Source of the DNA: Arthrobacter crystallopoietes
GTDB lineage: Bacteria > Actinomycetota > Actinomycetes > Actinomycetales > Micrococcaceae
Assembly (NCBI RefSeq): GCF_002849715.1
Contig: NZ_CP018863.1
Span: 2,790,001-2,854,000 of the forward strand
Length of the DNA stretch: 64,000 nt
Direction of reading: 5' to 3'
The translations under genes and the position numbers were made by a program. How positions within the stretch are numbered: position 1 is the first letter of the stretch; every line of letters starts with the position of its first letter. Positions 7,744-17,082 of the stretch are shown here, one piece after another. A model generated the notes under the pieces. That model was given only the letters and a program-made list of their open reading frames with translations, did no database searches and was not told the origin of the DNA.

Positions 7744-9110
7744 CCGTCAACGGGAACATCTCGTTCTGGTACGCCGCGGACGGCATCCCCGCGCCGCGCC
7801 CCGCCTTGGCTCAAAGCACGACGGCGGACATCGCCATCGTGGGCGCCGGCTACACCGGGTTATGGACCGCCTACTACCTGAAGCAAGCGCGGCCCGAGCT
7901 GGACGTGGCGGTGCTGGAGAGCCGCTTCGCCGGCTTCGGCGCCTCCGGGCGGAATGGCGGCTGGCTGACCAACAGCATCACCGGCGGCCGGGACCAGTAC
8001 GTCAAGACTCATGGCCGCGCCGTCGTCGGGCGCTTCCAGCAATTGCTCAACGAGACCGTGGACGAAGTCATCGCCGTGACATGTGCCGAGGGGATTGACG
8101 CGGACTTCCACAAGGGCGGCGAGCTCAACGTGGCGCGCAACCACGCCCAGCTGCAACGCCTGCGGGCCTGGGCCCAAGAAGAAGCACTCTGGCCGGAGGC
8201 CGGGACGCAACTGCTCTCTGCCGGCGGGACCGCGGAGCGGGTGAAGATTGCCGGTGCCCTCGGCGGGCTGTGGCAGCCGCACTGCGCCCGAATCCACCCG
8301 GCGAAGCTCGCGCGCGGACTGGCGGCCGCCGTCGTACGTTTGGGAGTCAGGCTCTACGAAGGCACCACAGTGACGGAAATAGCGCCGGGTCTGGCCCGCA
8401 CGGAACACGGAGATGTCACGGCCAGGTACGTGCTCCGGGCCACCGAGGGATTTACCGCGAACCTGAAAGGCGCGCACCGGGACTGGCTGCCGATGAACTC
8501 GTCCATGATCGCAACCGAACCGCTGCCCGAGGCGGTCTGGGCGGACATCGGCTGGGAGCACCGGGACACCGTGGGCGACCTGGCCCACGCCTACATGTAC
8601 GCGCAACGCACCGCGGACGGGAGGATTGCGCTCGGTGGCAGGGGAGTGCCGTACCGCTTCGGCTCCCGAACGGACACCGACGGTGCCACCCAGCAGCGGA
8701 CCATCGAACTGCTGACCGGGATCCTGCACGACATGTTCCCGGCTGCCCGGGGTGCCGCGGTCGACCATGCCTGGGCGGGTGTGCTGGGCGTACCGCGGGA
8801 CTGGAAGGCCACTGTGGGCCTGGACCCGGCGACCGGACTCGGCTGGGCCGGCGGCTATGTGGGCACCGGCGTCGCGGCCACCAACCTCGCCGCGCGTACC
8901 CTGCGCGACCTGATCCTAGCGCCGGGCAGCGAGCTGACCATCATGCCGTGGGTCAACCGCAAGGTCCGGCGCTGGGAAATCGAGCCGCTGCGTTGGATCG
9001 CCGTGCAGGCCATGTACAAGGCGTACTACGCCGCTGACAAGGCGGAGAACCGCCGGCAAGGGCCGACGTCGTTGATCGCCAAGGCGGCAGACAAAGTCTC
9101 CGGGCGGTAG
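7740..9110 (+). CDS. FAD-dependent oxidoreductase, DAO family (second copy)
   Basis: This 456-residue flavoprotein has the same architecture as the enzyme at 3694-5148. It has IAIVGAGYTGLWTAYYL at residues 31-47, GASGRNGGWLTN for FAD contact, and WAGGYVGTGVAATNLAARTL near the C-terminus. It overlaps the TetR gene by 4 bp. It probably oxidises an amine or N-alkyl amino acid to an aldehyde with release of hydrogen peroxide. Having two divergently placed DAO oxidases around one TetR operator suggests separate substrates induced by one signal; this is inference. No membrane segment or signal peptide is evident. Confidence 0.8.
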   Translation: MTVNGNISFWYAADGIPAPRPALAQSTTADIAIVGAGYTGLWTAYYLKQARPELDVAVLESRFAGFGASGRNGGWLTNSITGGRDQYVKTHGRAVVGRFQQLLNETVDEVIAVTCAEGIDADFHKGGELNVARNHAQLQRLRAWAQEEALWPEAGTQLLSAGGTAERVKIAGALGGLWQPHCARIHPAKLARGLAAAVVRLGVRLYEGTTVTEIAPGLARTEHGDVTARYVLRATEGFTANLKGAHRDWLPMNSSMIATEPLPEAVWADIGWEHRDTVGDLAHAYMYAQRTADGRIALGGRGVPYRFGSRTDTDGATQQRTIELLTGILHDMFPAARGAAVDHAWAGVLGVPRDWKATVGLDPATGLGWAGGYVGTGVAATNLAARTLRDLILAPGSELTIMPWVNRKVRRWEIEPLRWIAVQAMYKAYYAADKAENRRQGPTSLIAKAADKVSGR

Positions 9111-9138
9111 GGCAGTTCGGCACGGCTACGATTGCCGC

Positions 9139-9923
9139 ATGGGTAGACGCACTTCGGGCTTCATCGCGACGGCCGCATTCTCAGCTGCGCTCGCCGTCCT
9201 GCTCGTAGGTTGCGCATCCTCGCCGACGACCACCTATCAGACGGAAAGCGGCCAGCAGATCACCGTTGACTGGGCGGAGTACCCGGGGCACGCCTACTCC
9301 GCCGCCGAGGACGTGCTGCATGCACCGCCGGCTGAAGAACTCGAGGCCGTATCAACGAAGCTGCTCGGTGAGATCGAGGCGCGGCTTACGGACGAGTTCG
9401 GGCTCGCCTGGGAAGACGGACCGGACGACGGCGGGAACTTCTTCCCGCAGGAGGGCAACGGCTACGGCGGCGACTCGCTCTACGTCTCCTTCAACTCTGC
9501 GCCGCGCGAAAGCCGGACCGTCCCCGAAGATCCCCGGGACTGGCACCGGGCCTGGACATTGTCTCCGAGGTAACCGGGTCCTACGGCCTCGGCAAGCTTG
9601 AACTGGGGAACCTGGATCCTGACCTGGCCGAAGAGACCGCCGAGCGCCTCGGCTCGGCCGAACTGGAAGAACAGTGGCAGTGGTTCGGCGACGCATACGG
9701 CCAGTCCCAGTGGATGAGCCTCACGTTGACCGATGTGGAGCGGGACCCGACCGGTGAGGCCGCCGAGGAGATGAAGGGCAGCATCGAGTACGGCTGGAAT
9801 CCGCGTTCCATCACCATTTCCTATGGCGCCACCACTGTCCGGAGTGAAGACCGGGAAGAGTTCCTGGCGGCACTGGAACCGTTCGAGGGCCTGGACCGCC
9901 CGGACGCGACCACTTCCGACTGA
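9139..9923 (+). pseudogene. Lipoprotein gene of unknown function, broken by an apparent frameshift
   Basis: The first frame begins at ATG 9139 with a clear lipoprotein signal (hydrophobic helix then LLVGCASS, Cys at about residue 25) and runs to a stop at 9571-9573. From about 9543 the reading continues in another frame (GLDIVSEVTG onward, including ELEEQWQWFGDAYGQSQ) to a stop at 9921-9923, with no start codon of its own at the junction. Composition and low-complexity-free sequence on both sides suggest one protein of about 260 residues split by a single-base insertion or deletion between roughly 9500 and 9552. It could be a true pseudogene or a sequencing error. I do not recognise the family. 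Confidence 0.65.
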
Positions 9924-9947
9924 AGAGCACCTCCGACAGGCCTGGCC

Positions 9948-9993
9948 AACGACGGCGGCGGGCGGCAAGTATTTGCCGCACACCGCCGTCGTT
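9948..9993. terminator. Bidirectional terminator between convergent genes
   Basis: AACGACGGCGG (9948-9958) pairs with CCGCCGTCGTT (9983-9993); an inner GCGGCAA/TTTGCCGC stem extends the hairpin. The sequence GTTTGTTTC follows on the forward strand. It separates the broken lipoprotein gene from the aminotransferase gene. Confidence 0.75.
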
Positions 9994-10002
9994 GTTTGTT
10001 TC

Positions 10003-11406
10003 TTAGAGGTGGTTGAGCCCTTCGACCAGGACGGAGCGCAGGATCTGCTCAATCTGGTCGAACTCGCGCTGGCCAATGGTCAGCGGCGGGGCGAGCTGGA
10101 CCACGGGGTCGCCGCGGTCATCGGCGCGGCAGTAGAGGCCGGCGTCGAGGAGCGCATTGGAGAGGAAGCCGCGCAGCAGGTGTTCGGACTCCTCGGCGTT
10201 GAAGGTCTCCTTGGTGGCCTTGTCCTTGACCAGCTCGATGCCGTAGAAGTAGCCCTCGCCGCGGACGTCGCCGACGATCGGCAGGTCCAGCAGCTTCTCG
10301 AGCGTGGCGCGGAAGGCCGGAGCGTTCTGCTTCACGTGGGCGTTGAGGCCTTCGCGTTCGAAGATGTCCAGGTTGGCCATGGCAACGGCGGCGGAGACCG
10401 GATGCCCGCCGAAGGTGTAGCCGTGGTAGAACGTGGTGTCGCCGTGCTTGAACGGCTCGAACAGCTTGTCCGAGGCGATCAGGGCGCCGATGGGGGAGTA
10501 CCCGCTGGTCAGGCCCTTGGCGCAGGTGATCATGTCCGGAATGTAGCCGAAGTCGTCGCAGGCGAACATCGACCCGATCCGGCCGAACGCGCAGATGACC
10601 TCGTCCGAGACCAGCAGGACATCGTACTCGTCGCAGATTTCGCGCACCCGCTGGAAGTAGCCCGGCGGCGGCGGGAAGCAGCCGCCGGAATTCTGCACCG
10701 GCTCCAGGAAGACTGCGGCCACCGTGTCCGGGCCTTCGAATTCGATGGCCTCGCCGATCCGGTCCGCGGCCCAGCGGCCGAAGGCCTCCGGATCTTCCAA
10801 GCCCGACGGCGCCCGGTACTGATTGGTGTTCGGCACACGGAAGGCGCCGGGTACCAAGGGTTCGAAGGGCGCTTTCATATCCGGAATGCCGGTGATGGAC
10901 AGCGCGCCCTGCGGGGTGCCGTGGTAGGCGACGGCGCGGGAGATGACCTTGGTTTTGTTCGGCTTGCCCTTGAGTTTGAAGTACTGCTTGGCCAGCTTCC
11001 ACGCCGTTTCCACTGCCTCGCCGCCGCCGGTGGTGAAGAAGACCCGGTTCAGGTCGCCCGGAGCGTAGTGCGCCAGGCGTTCCGAAAGATCGATCGCAGC
11101 GGGATGGGCGTAAGACCACAGCGGCATGAAGGCCAGTTCCTTCGCCTGCCGGGCTGCGGCCTGCGCCAGTTCTTCACGGCCGTGGCCTACCTGGACCACA
11201 AAGAGGCCCGCGAGCCCGTCGATGTATTCGTTGCCCTGGTCGTCGAAGATCAGATGCCCCTCGCCCCGGCTGATCACCGGGACCGAGCCGCCGCCGGCCA
11301 GGTTGGAGTGGCGCGCCATGTGCATCCAGAGGTGGTCGCGCGCGGCTTGCTGGCGGTCCGTGCCGCGGGGCGTTGTATAGGTGCGGGTGGTGGATGTTTG
11401 AGTCAT
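10003..11406 (-). CDS. PLP-dependent class III aminotransferase (putrescine/omega-amine:pyruvate type)
   Basis: This 467-residue aminotransferase transfers an amino group from an omega-amine to a keto acid. Asp268 in LLVSDEVICAFGR contacts the PLP ring nitrogen and Lys297 in MITCAKGLTSGYSP forms the Schiff base. FFTTGGGEAVETAWKLA (about residues 123-139) is the phosphate-binding loop of the omega-transaminase subgroup. The start is ATG 11404-11406, overlapping the stop of the Lrp/AsnC gene by 4 bp; a longer frame upstream belongs to that gene's region and lacks support. With the neighbouring importer, putrescine oxidase and aldehyde dehydrogenase, putrescine or GABA transamination is the most likely role; the exact donor is inferred. 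Confidence 0.85.
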   Translation of the reverse strand: MTQTSTTRTYTTPRGTDRQQAARDHLWMHMARHSNLAGGGSVPVISRGEGHLIFDDQGNEYIDGLAGLFVVQVGHGREELAQAAARQAKELAFMPLWSYAHPAAIDLSERLAHYAPGDLNRVFFTTGGGEAVETAWKLAKQYFKLKGKPNKTKVISRAVAYHGTPQGALSITGIPDMKAPFEPLVPGAFRVPNTNQYRAPSGLEDPEAFGRWAADRIGEAIEFEGPDTVAAVFLEPVQNSGGCFPPPPGYFQRVREICDEYDVLLVSDEVICAFGRIGSMFACDDFGYIPDMITCAKGLTSGYSPIGALIASDKLFEPFKHGDTTFYHGYTFGGHPVSAAVAMANLDIFEREGLNAHVKQNAPAFRATLEKLLDLPIVGDVRGEGYFYGIELVKDKATKETFNAEESEHLLRGFLSNALLDAGLYCRADDRGDPVVQLAPPLTIGQREFDQIEQILRSVLVEGLNHL

Positions 11407-11915
11407 CGTGTTCCCCAGTTGTAGGCCTGCTTCCGCAGGGACAGATACATCAGTGTTTCGGTGCTCAGGACACCGGGAATGCTGCGGATCTGGTTGACCA
11501 GCAGCAGCAGATCGTTGTCGTTTTCGCAGATGATTTCGGCGAGGATGTCGAAAGTGCCGGCGGTAGCCACGCAATAGTCCACTTTGTCCAGGGCGGCCAC
11601 TTGGTCCGACACCCTCAGCACGTCATTGTTGGCCTTGATGCCCAGCATGGCTTGGCGGGAAAACCCCATCTGCATGGGGTCCGTGACAGCGACAATCTGG
11701 ACAATGCCGCTGTCCATCAGTTTCTGCACCCGCTGGCGGACCGCGGCTTCCGAGAGGCCAACGGCTTTGCCAATGGAAGCGTAGGAGCGCCGGCCGTCTT
11801 CCTGCAGTTGTTCGATGATGGCCTTGGATACCGTGTCCACGGGGCCATGTGCGTGCCCGCTGCCCGGGTGCGTCGATCCGTTGTTGTTCGCAGTGCTCTC
11901 GGGCTGGGCCGTCAA
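11403..11915 (-). CDS. Lrp/AsnC-family transcriptional regulator
   Basis: This 170-residue regulator has an N-terminal AsnC helix-turn-helix (about residues 27-75, with YASIGKAVGLSEAAVRQRVQ) and a C-terminal RAM ligand-binding domain ending in a conserved ETLMYLSLRKQ-type strand. Before the HTH is a polar, His/Gly/Ser-rich tail of about 25 residues that is longer than usual. The start is TTG 11913-11915 with a strong GGAGGTG ribosome site. It is co-translated with the aminotransferase (ATGA overlap) and divergent from potDABC, so it probably controls one or both according to amine or amino-acid supply. Confidence 0.88.
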   Translation of the reverse strand: MTAQPESTANNNGSTHPGSGHAHGPVDTVSKAIIEQLQEDGRRSYASIGKAVGLSEAAVRQRVQKLMDSGIVQIVAVTDPMQMGFSRQAMLGIKANNDVLRVSDQVAALDKVDYCVATAGTFDILAEIICENDNDLLLLVNQIRSIPGVLSTETLMYLSLRKQAYNWGTR

Positions 11916-12089
11916 AATATCACCACCTCCGGCGGGGGATGCGCCGGATGGGGACCGGCCGCGTGAATGTTTATGCCATTGAAGCCGCTGGCCTGTCGGT
12001 GCGCAAGCCCTTTCGCTACGAAATAAGTTGAGAAAGCAGGATTTGATGCAGGGATCCGTTGGGTAACGAAAAATTTACAACTGAATCCC

Positions 12090-12118
12090 TTGTCGGGCGT
12101 CCTGCGGTCTGGCATGAT
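12090..12118 (+). promoter_or_regulatory. Probable sigma-70-type promoter of potDABC
   Basis: TTGTCG (12090-12095) and CATGAT (12113-12118) are separated by 17 bp. The predicted start at about 12125 leaves a 30-base leader before the potD ATG at 12155, with an AGGGAG ribosome site in it. Called by eye from consensus spacing. Confidence 0.45.
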
Positions 12119-12154
12119 CTTCGTCACAGTGTCCATCACCTCAGGGAGCTTCAG

Positions 12155-13375
12155 ATGCCAAATCGCTTGCCCGACGATCCCCGACTCCGCCGCCTGGTCG
12201 GCGCACAGCTGTCCCGCCGGAACATCCTGATGGGCGCGGGCGGCTTGAGCCTCGCCGGGCTGCTGGCCGCGTGCGGCACCGGTGGAACCGGCACGACGTC
12301 GGATGGTCCCGCCGGAGAAGCGGCTGCAGCGGAAGATCTTTCGGCGTCGGAAAAGGAAGTCAACTGGGCCAACTGGACCCTCTACCTCGACTACGACGAC
12401 AAGTCCCAGAGCTATCCGTCATTGGAAGCCTTCACCGCCGCCACGGGCATCGCGGCGAACTACTCCGAAGACATTGACGGCAACGACACTTACTTCGGGA
12501 AGGTCCAGGCGCAGTTGGCAGCCGGCCAGGACATCGGGCAGGACATCATCACGCTGACGGACTGGATGGCGGCGCGGTTGATCCGCCTCGGCTACACACA
12601 GGAACTGGATCACGCCAACATTCCGAATGCTGCGAACTTGCTCGAGACCCTGAAGGACGTCGACTTCGACCCCGGCCGGAAGAACTCGCTGACGTGGCAG
12701 TCCGGATTCGCCGGCATCGCCTGGAACAAGGAAGCAGTGCCGGGCGGCCTCAAGACTGTCTCCGACCTGTGGAAGCCGGAGCTCAAGGGCCGCGTGGAGG
12801 TGCTGGATGAGATGCGCGACACGATGGGCCTGATGATGTTGGAGAACGGCGTCCGCATTTCCGGTGGTTGGGGTGCGGATGAATTCTCGAACGCATTGGA
12901 TGACCTGACGAAGCAGATTTCGGACGGCCAGATCCGCCAGGTGAAGGGCAACTCCTACAAGGAGGATCTGATCTCCGGCGACGCCCTTGCCGTGATCTGC
13001 TGGTCCGGCGACATCACGCAGCTGAACTTCGAGAATGGCGACAAGTGGGAGTTCGCCCTCCCCGATGCGGGCGGAACGCTGTGGTCGGACAACCTGATGG
13101 TGCCGATCGGGGCGCCGCATAAGGCGAATGCCGAAGCCCTGATGGACTTCTACTACGACCCGAAGAACGCGGCGACGGTGGCAGCCTACGTGAACTACAT
13201 CTGCCCGGTCCAAGGCGCCCGGGAAGAAATGGAGAAGATCGACCCGGAGCTGGTGGAGAACCCGCTGATCTTCCCCAGCGACGACTATCTGGCGAAGGCC
13301 CATGTGTTCCGCTCGCTCAGCGCTGACGAGGAAACCGACTTCACCAACCGGTTCCAGAAAGCGATCGGCAACTAA
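12155..13375 (+). CDS. potD: Spermidine/putrescine ABC transporter substrate-binding lipoprotein
   Basis: This extracellular polyamine-binding protein has 406 residues. The N-terminus carries a twin-arginine signal (LSRRNILMGAG) running into a lipobox LAAC, so it is predicted to be exported folded by Tat and lipid-anchored. The mature part begins a PotD/PotF-like fold with NWANWTLYLDY and a SYKEDLISGDALAVICWSGD region typical of the family. ATG 12155 has an AGGGAG ribosome site; a longer in-frame extension from TTG 12059 lacks one. The stop overlaps the ATPase start (TAATG). It heads a complete four-gene importer that supplies the surrounding polyamine catabolic enzymes. Confidence 0.9.
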   Translation: MPNRLPDDPRLRRLVGAQLSRRNILMGAGGLSLAGLLAACGTGGTGTTSDGPAGEAAAAEDLSASEKEVNWANWTLYLDYDDKSQSYPSLEAFTAATGIAANYSEDIDGNDTYFGKVQAQLAAGQDIGQDIITLTDWMAARLIRLGYTQELDHANIPNAANLLETLKDVDFDPGRKNSLTWQSGFAGIAWNKEAVPGGLKTVSDLWKPELKGRVEVLDEMRDTMGLMMLENGVRISGGWGADEFSNALDDLTKQISDGQIRQVKGNSYKEDLISGDALAVICWSGDITQLNFENGDKWEFALPDAGGTLWSDNLMVPIGAPHKANAEALMDFYYDPKNAATVAAYVNYICPVQGAREEMEKIDPELVENPLIFPSDDYLAKAHVFRSLSADEETDFTNRFQKAIGN

Positions 13376-14547
13376 TGACGATGGTTCAGACCAAACCGGA
13401 AAAGCACGACGCCGACGCCGAGAACCAGGGTGCCGACCTGCGGCTCGCTGCCATCACCAAACGGTTCGGCGGCTTCCTTGCCGTAGACAACCTGGACCTG
13501 GAAATCCCGGCCGGATCGTTCTTCGCGCTGCTGGGTCCCTCCGGCTGCGGAAAGACCACCACCCTGCGGATGATCGCCGGCCTGGAGCAGCCCACGTCCG
13601 GAAGCCTCAGCATCGGCGGCAAGGACATCACCGGAACCAGCGCCCACGAGCGGCCGGTCAACACCGTGTTCCAGAACTATGCGCTCTTTCCGCACATGAG
13701 CGTGCTGGACAACGTGGCCTTCGGGCTGAAGCGCCGGAAGATCCGGGACCACCAGGTTAGAGCCAAGCAGGCCTTGGAGCTGGTGGAACTGGCGCATCTT
13801 TCGGCGCGGCGGCCGGCGCAACTGTCCGGCGGACAGCAGCAGCGCGTGGCCCTGGCCCGGGCAATCGTGAACGAGCCCGCGCTGCTCCTGCTGGATGAAC
13901 CGCTGGGGGCGCTGGACATGAAACTGCGCCGGCAGATGCAGGTGGAGCTGAAGCGGATCCAGACCGACGTCGGCCTGACCTTCGTCCACGTCACCCATGA
14001 CCAGGAAGAGGCCATGACCATGGCGGACACTGTGGCCGTGATGAACCAGGGGCAGGTGGAGCAGCTGGGTGCCCCGCGAGAGCTGTACGAACTGCCGCGG
14101 ACCGCTTTTGTGGCGAACTTCCTCGGCAAGTCCAACCTGGTAGCGGGTGAAATTATAGAGGACCGCGGCGACGCCGTCGTTATTAGTGCAGGCGGAAACC
14201 GGTTGGCCGTGCGCAAGGACCGTTCCACCACGCACCATGGCAAGGCGCTGATCGGGATCCGGCCGGAGAAGCTGCGGATGATGTGGCCCGCGGATGCTCC
14301 CGCCGATGGATCGAACATCCTGCGGGGCCGCGTGCTGGACTCTTCCTTCACTGGGGTCAGCACCGAGTACCTTGTGGAGGTGGCGGGGATCGGGCCGGTG
14401 GGTGTTTTCAGCCAGAACCACGGCCAGCAATCGGCGGCTCCCGGCGACGACGTTGTGCTGACCTGGGATACCGCGCATGCCTTCGGCCTGGATGGCGACG
14501 AAGACACGCAGGCCGGGGCCAGGGAAGCGGAAGCGGCGGCGACATGA
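13375..14547 (+). CDS. potA: Polyamine ABC transporter ATP-binding protein
   Basis: This is the 390-residue ATPase subunit of the importer. Walker A is GPSGCGKTTTLRM (about residue 58), the Q-loop is VFQNYALFPHM, the signature is LSGGQQQRVALARA, Walker B is LLLLDEPLGALD and the switch His lies in HVTHDQEEA. A C-terminal TOBE regulatory domain follows, as in PotA/MalK proteins. The gene overlaps potD by one base and potB by 4 bp. All catalytic residues are intact. Confidence 0.93.
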   Translation: MTMVQTKPEKHDADAENQGADLRLAAITKRFGGFLAVDNLDLEIPAGSFFALLGPSGCGKTTTLRMIAGLEQPTSGSLSIGGKDITGTSAHERPVNTVFQNYALFPHMSVLDNVAFGLKRRKIRDHQVRAKQALELVELAHLSARRPAQLSGGQQQRVALARAIVNEPALLLLDEPLGALDMKLRRQMQVELKRIQTDVGLTFVHVTHDQEEAMTMADTVAVMNQGQVEQLGAPRELYELPRTAFVANFLGKSNLVAGEIIEDRGDAVVISAGGNRLAVRKDRSTTHHGKALIGIRPEKLRMMWPADAPADGSNILRGRVLDSSFTGVSTEYLVEVAGIGPVGVFSQNHGQQSAAPGDDVVLTWDTAHAFGLDGDEDTQAGAREAEAAAT

Positions 14548-15482
14548 GTCTGTTGACGGCCCCGCGCAGCACCAAGGCGAAGCCGGAGGAGACGCGCAGT
14601 GCGTCGGAGATCCGGGCGGACAAGCGCCGCGGACGGGTGGGCTATCTGCTGATCCTGCCCGGCTTCATCTTCATGCTGCTCTTCTTCGTGCTGCCGGTTT
14701 TCTCCCTGCTGGCCACCTCGCTCTACACCAAGCCGCCCGGCGCGGATATCGGCCAGTTTGCGCCGGCGTTGCAGTTCAGCAACTACACCGCAGTGCTGGG
14801 CAGTTACTGGCCGGAACTGGTCCGGTCCTTCGCGTTTGCGCTGATCGCCACGGTGGCGGCGCTGGCGATCGGGTACCCGATGGCGTACTTGGTGGCAGTG
14901 CGGCTGCGCGGCAGGAAACTGCTCCAAGGCATCCTGCTGGTGCTGATTATCGCCCCGTTCTTTACCAGCTTCATCCTGCGTACCCAGGCGTGGAAGCAGA
15001 TCCTGGCGGACGAGGGGCCGGTGGTTGCGGTGCTGCGGGCAGTGGCCCTGCTGCCCGAGGACGGGCGGCTGACCGCCACGGCCTTCGCCGTGGTCTGCGG
15101 CCTGACCTACAACTTCCTGCCGTTCATGACGCTGCCGATCTACGCCAACCTGGAGCGGCTGGACACCCGGCTGATCGAAGCGGGCGGCGATCTGTATGCC
15201 AACCCCTTCACCACGTTCCGCACGGTCACGCTGCCGCTGTCGATGCCTGGCGTCATCGCCGGCACGCTGCTGACCTTCATCCCGGCCTCGGGCGACTACA
15301 TCAACGCGGCGCTGCTGGGCAATAACCAGAACACCACCATGATCGGGCAGGTCATCGATTCGAGGTTCTTCCGCGTGGTGGACTACCCGGGCGCCTCGGC
15401 CCTGTCCTTCGTGCTGATGCTGGCCATCCTGTTCCTGGTGATCCTGTATGTCCGCCGTTTCGGTACCAAAGAGTTGCTCTAA
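14544..15482 (+). CDS. potB: Polyamine ABC transporter permease (first)
   Basis: This 312-residue inner-membrane permease has about six hydrophobic helices beginning at residue 35 (YLLILPGFIFMLLFFVLPVF). The binding-protein-dependent transport EAA loop reads LIEAGGDLYANPFTTFRTVTLPLSMPG in meaning, with the EAGGDL and LPLSMPG parts clear. Start ATG 14544 overlaps the potA stop (ATGA). It forms the translocation pore with PotC. Confidence 0.92.
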   Translation: MSLLTAPRSTKAKPEETRSASEIRADKRRGRVGYLLILPGFIFMLLFFVLPVFSLLATSLYTKPPGADIGQFAPALQFSNYTAVLGSYWPELVRSFAFALIATVAALAIGYPMAYLVAVRLRGRKLLQGILLVLIIAPFFTSFILRTQAWKQILADEGPVVAVLRAVALLPEDGRLTATAFAVVCGLTYNFLPFMTLPIYANLERLDTRLIEAGGDLYANPFTTFRTVTLPLSMPGVIAGTLLTFIPASGDYINAALLGNNQNTTMIGQVIDSRFFRVVDYPGASALSFVLMLAILFLVILYVRRFGTKELL

Positions 15483-15491
15483 GGAGGCCTC

Positions 15492-16289
15492 ATGAGAAGA
15501 AGAATCGGCCCATGGCTGGTACCGGTTTTCGGCGGACTGGCCTTCCTGTTCCTGCTGGTCCCCATTGCCTACGTGTTCGCCTTTTCGTTCAACGACGCCG
15601 GCCGGACCAACCTCACCTGGCGCGGCTTCACGCTGGATAACTGGCGCAACCCCTGCGGCGCACCGGCGGTATGCGAGGCGCTGGCCAACAGCCTGCAGAT
15701 CAGCTCGGTTGTCACCATCATCGCCACCATCCTGGGCACGGCCATCGCCATTGGACTGGTGCGTTATCGGTTCAAGTTCAACGCCACGGCCAACATGCTG
15801 ATCTTCCTGCCGCTGGCGACGCCGGAAGTGGTGCTCGGCGCTTCACTGCTGGCCCAGTTCCTGAACATCGGTGTGGACCTGGGGGTGGGGACGATCATCA
15901 TCGCCCACAGCATGTTCTGCATTTCCTTTGTGGTCGTCGCGGTGAAGGCCCGCGTGGCCAGTTTGGACCCCAAGCTGGAGGAAGCCGCGGCGGACCTGTA
16001 TGCATCGCCGATCCAGGCCTTCTGGCGGGTCACCTTCCCGCTGCTGCTCCCGGGCATCGTGGCCGCGGCGCTGCTGGCCTTCGCCATGAGTTTCGATGAC
16101 TTCATCATCACCAACTTCAACTCAGGCAACGTGGACACGTTCCCGAAGTTCATCTACGTCGCCGCAACCCGTGGCATCCCGGCACAGGCCAACGTGATCG
16201 GTTCGGCCATGTTCATCATCGCGCTGCTGATTGTGATCGGCGGGCAGATCCTGTCCAACCGGCGGGCGAAGCTGCTGGCCGCGCGCTGA
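15492..16289 (+). CDS. potC: Polyamine ABC transporter permease (second)
   Basis: This is a 265-residue permease with six predicted helices and the EAA loop LEEAAADLYASP followed by VTFPLLLPG. The start, ATG 15492, is preceded by a near-perfect AAGGAGG. A FDDFIITNFNSG segment near the C-terminus is characteristic of PotC/PotI. The gene ends one base before the convergent TetR gene, so no separate terminator is visible. Confidence 0.92.
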   Translation: MRRRIGPWLVPVFGGLAFLFLLVPIAYVFAFSFNDAGRTNLTWRGFTLDNWRNPCGAPAVCEALANSLQISSVVTIIATILGTAIAIGLVRYRFKFNATANMLIFLPLATPEVVLGASLLAQFLNIGVDLGVGTIIIAHSMFCISFVVVAVKARVASLDPKLEEAAADLYASPIQAFWRVTFPLLLPGIVAAALLAFAMSFDDFIITNFNSGNVDTFPKFIYVAATRGIPAQANVIGSAMFIIALLIVIGGQILSNRRAKLLAAR

Positions 16290-16290
16290 G

Positions 16291-17010
16291 TTAACCGGCG
16301 GTGCTTGCGGCGTCAGCCCATTCCCGCCGCTGGGCGTCCAGCCCGGAGATGAGCCCGTCGAGCCCCAGCCGGAAGGCCGCGTCCGCGGGGGCTCCGTCGG
16401 CCGGCAGCTGGCGCGCCCGCACAGCCGAGGTGAAGTGCGGGCTGGAATCGGCCAGCTCGCCGGTTTCGAAAATGTCTTCCGGGGCGGCCACGTCAAAGGC
16501 GGAGCCGAAGATGAAGGACTCCAGTGCAACGATCGCCGGGACCACCAACGGCTCCGGCCAGCCGGCGTCGAGAAAGCCGCGGGTGAGTTCCTCATACATC
16601 TGCAGGGTGCGCGGTGCGCCGGTCACGGGCAGCACCGCGATGACGGGAATCAGCGGGGAGTGCTGGGCGAACACGTCGCGGTAGGACCATGCCCAGTTGC
16701 GCACTGCCTCAGGCCAGGGGAGTGTGCCGAAGCCGCTGACGTCCACCCCGTTCATCAGGTGGTCCTGCAGGAGCAGGAGGACATCGTGCTTGGACTTCAC
16801 GTGGTTGTACAGCGCGGACGGCGCAACGCCCAGGCGCCGGGCAAGGGCTGACATGGTCAGGGCGTCATAGCCGCTGGCCTCGATCAGTTTCAGGGCCGCC
16901 GACGTGATGAGCTCCTTGGACAGGACCTTCTGTGCCGGGCGTCCGGCAGAGCGGTGCGTCCCCGATGCTGAAACCGCGATGGCGGGCCTCCTTGTGGCTC
17001 GTTTCCTCAA
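16291..17010 (-). CDS. TetR-family regulator, candidate repressor of putrescine oxidase and aguBA
   Basis: This is a TetR-type repressor (239 residues if started at TTG 17008-17010). The helix-turn-helix is at about residues 48-70 (MSALARRLGVAPSALYNHV) and the C-terminal domain is of the tetracycline-repressor-like type. It is divergent from putrescine oxidase with the AAATGAA-N5-TTCATTT palindrome between them, the standard autoregulatory layout. The start is uncertain: the TTG has no ribosome site, whereas AAGGAGG (16987-16993) lies 6 nt before an in-frame ATC codon at 16978-16980, which would give a 229-residue protein. Putrescine or an aminoaldehyde as ligand is inference. Confidence 0.85.
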   Translation of the reverse strand: MRKRATRRPAIAVSASGTHRSAGRPAQKVLSKELITSAALKLIEASGYDALTMSALARRLGVAPSALYNHVKSKHDVLLLLQDHLMNGVDVSGFGTLPWPEAVRNWAWSYRDVFAQHSPLIPVIAVLPVTGAPRTLQMYEELTRGFLDAGWPEPLVVPAIVALESFIFGSAFDVAAPEDIFETGELADSSPHFTSAVRARQLPADGAPADAAFRLGLDGLISGLDAQRREWADAASTAG

Positions 17011-17082
17011 CGGCCCGTGCGGGCCGCTAAAAATATCCTACGTTCCGCTTCCCATCCGTCCGGCCACCGGCTACAGTTAAAG

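Noticed and set aside
9823..11424. 533-codon forward frame
   Set aside because: It runs opposite the aminotransferase; composition is typical of antisense GC-rich frames.
12059..12154. Upstream extension of potD
   Set aside because: It begins with TTG without a ribosome site and overlaps the predicted promoter.
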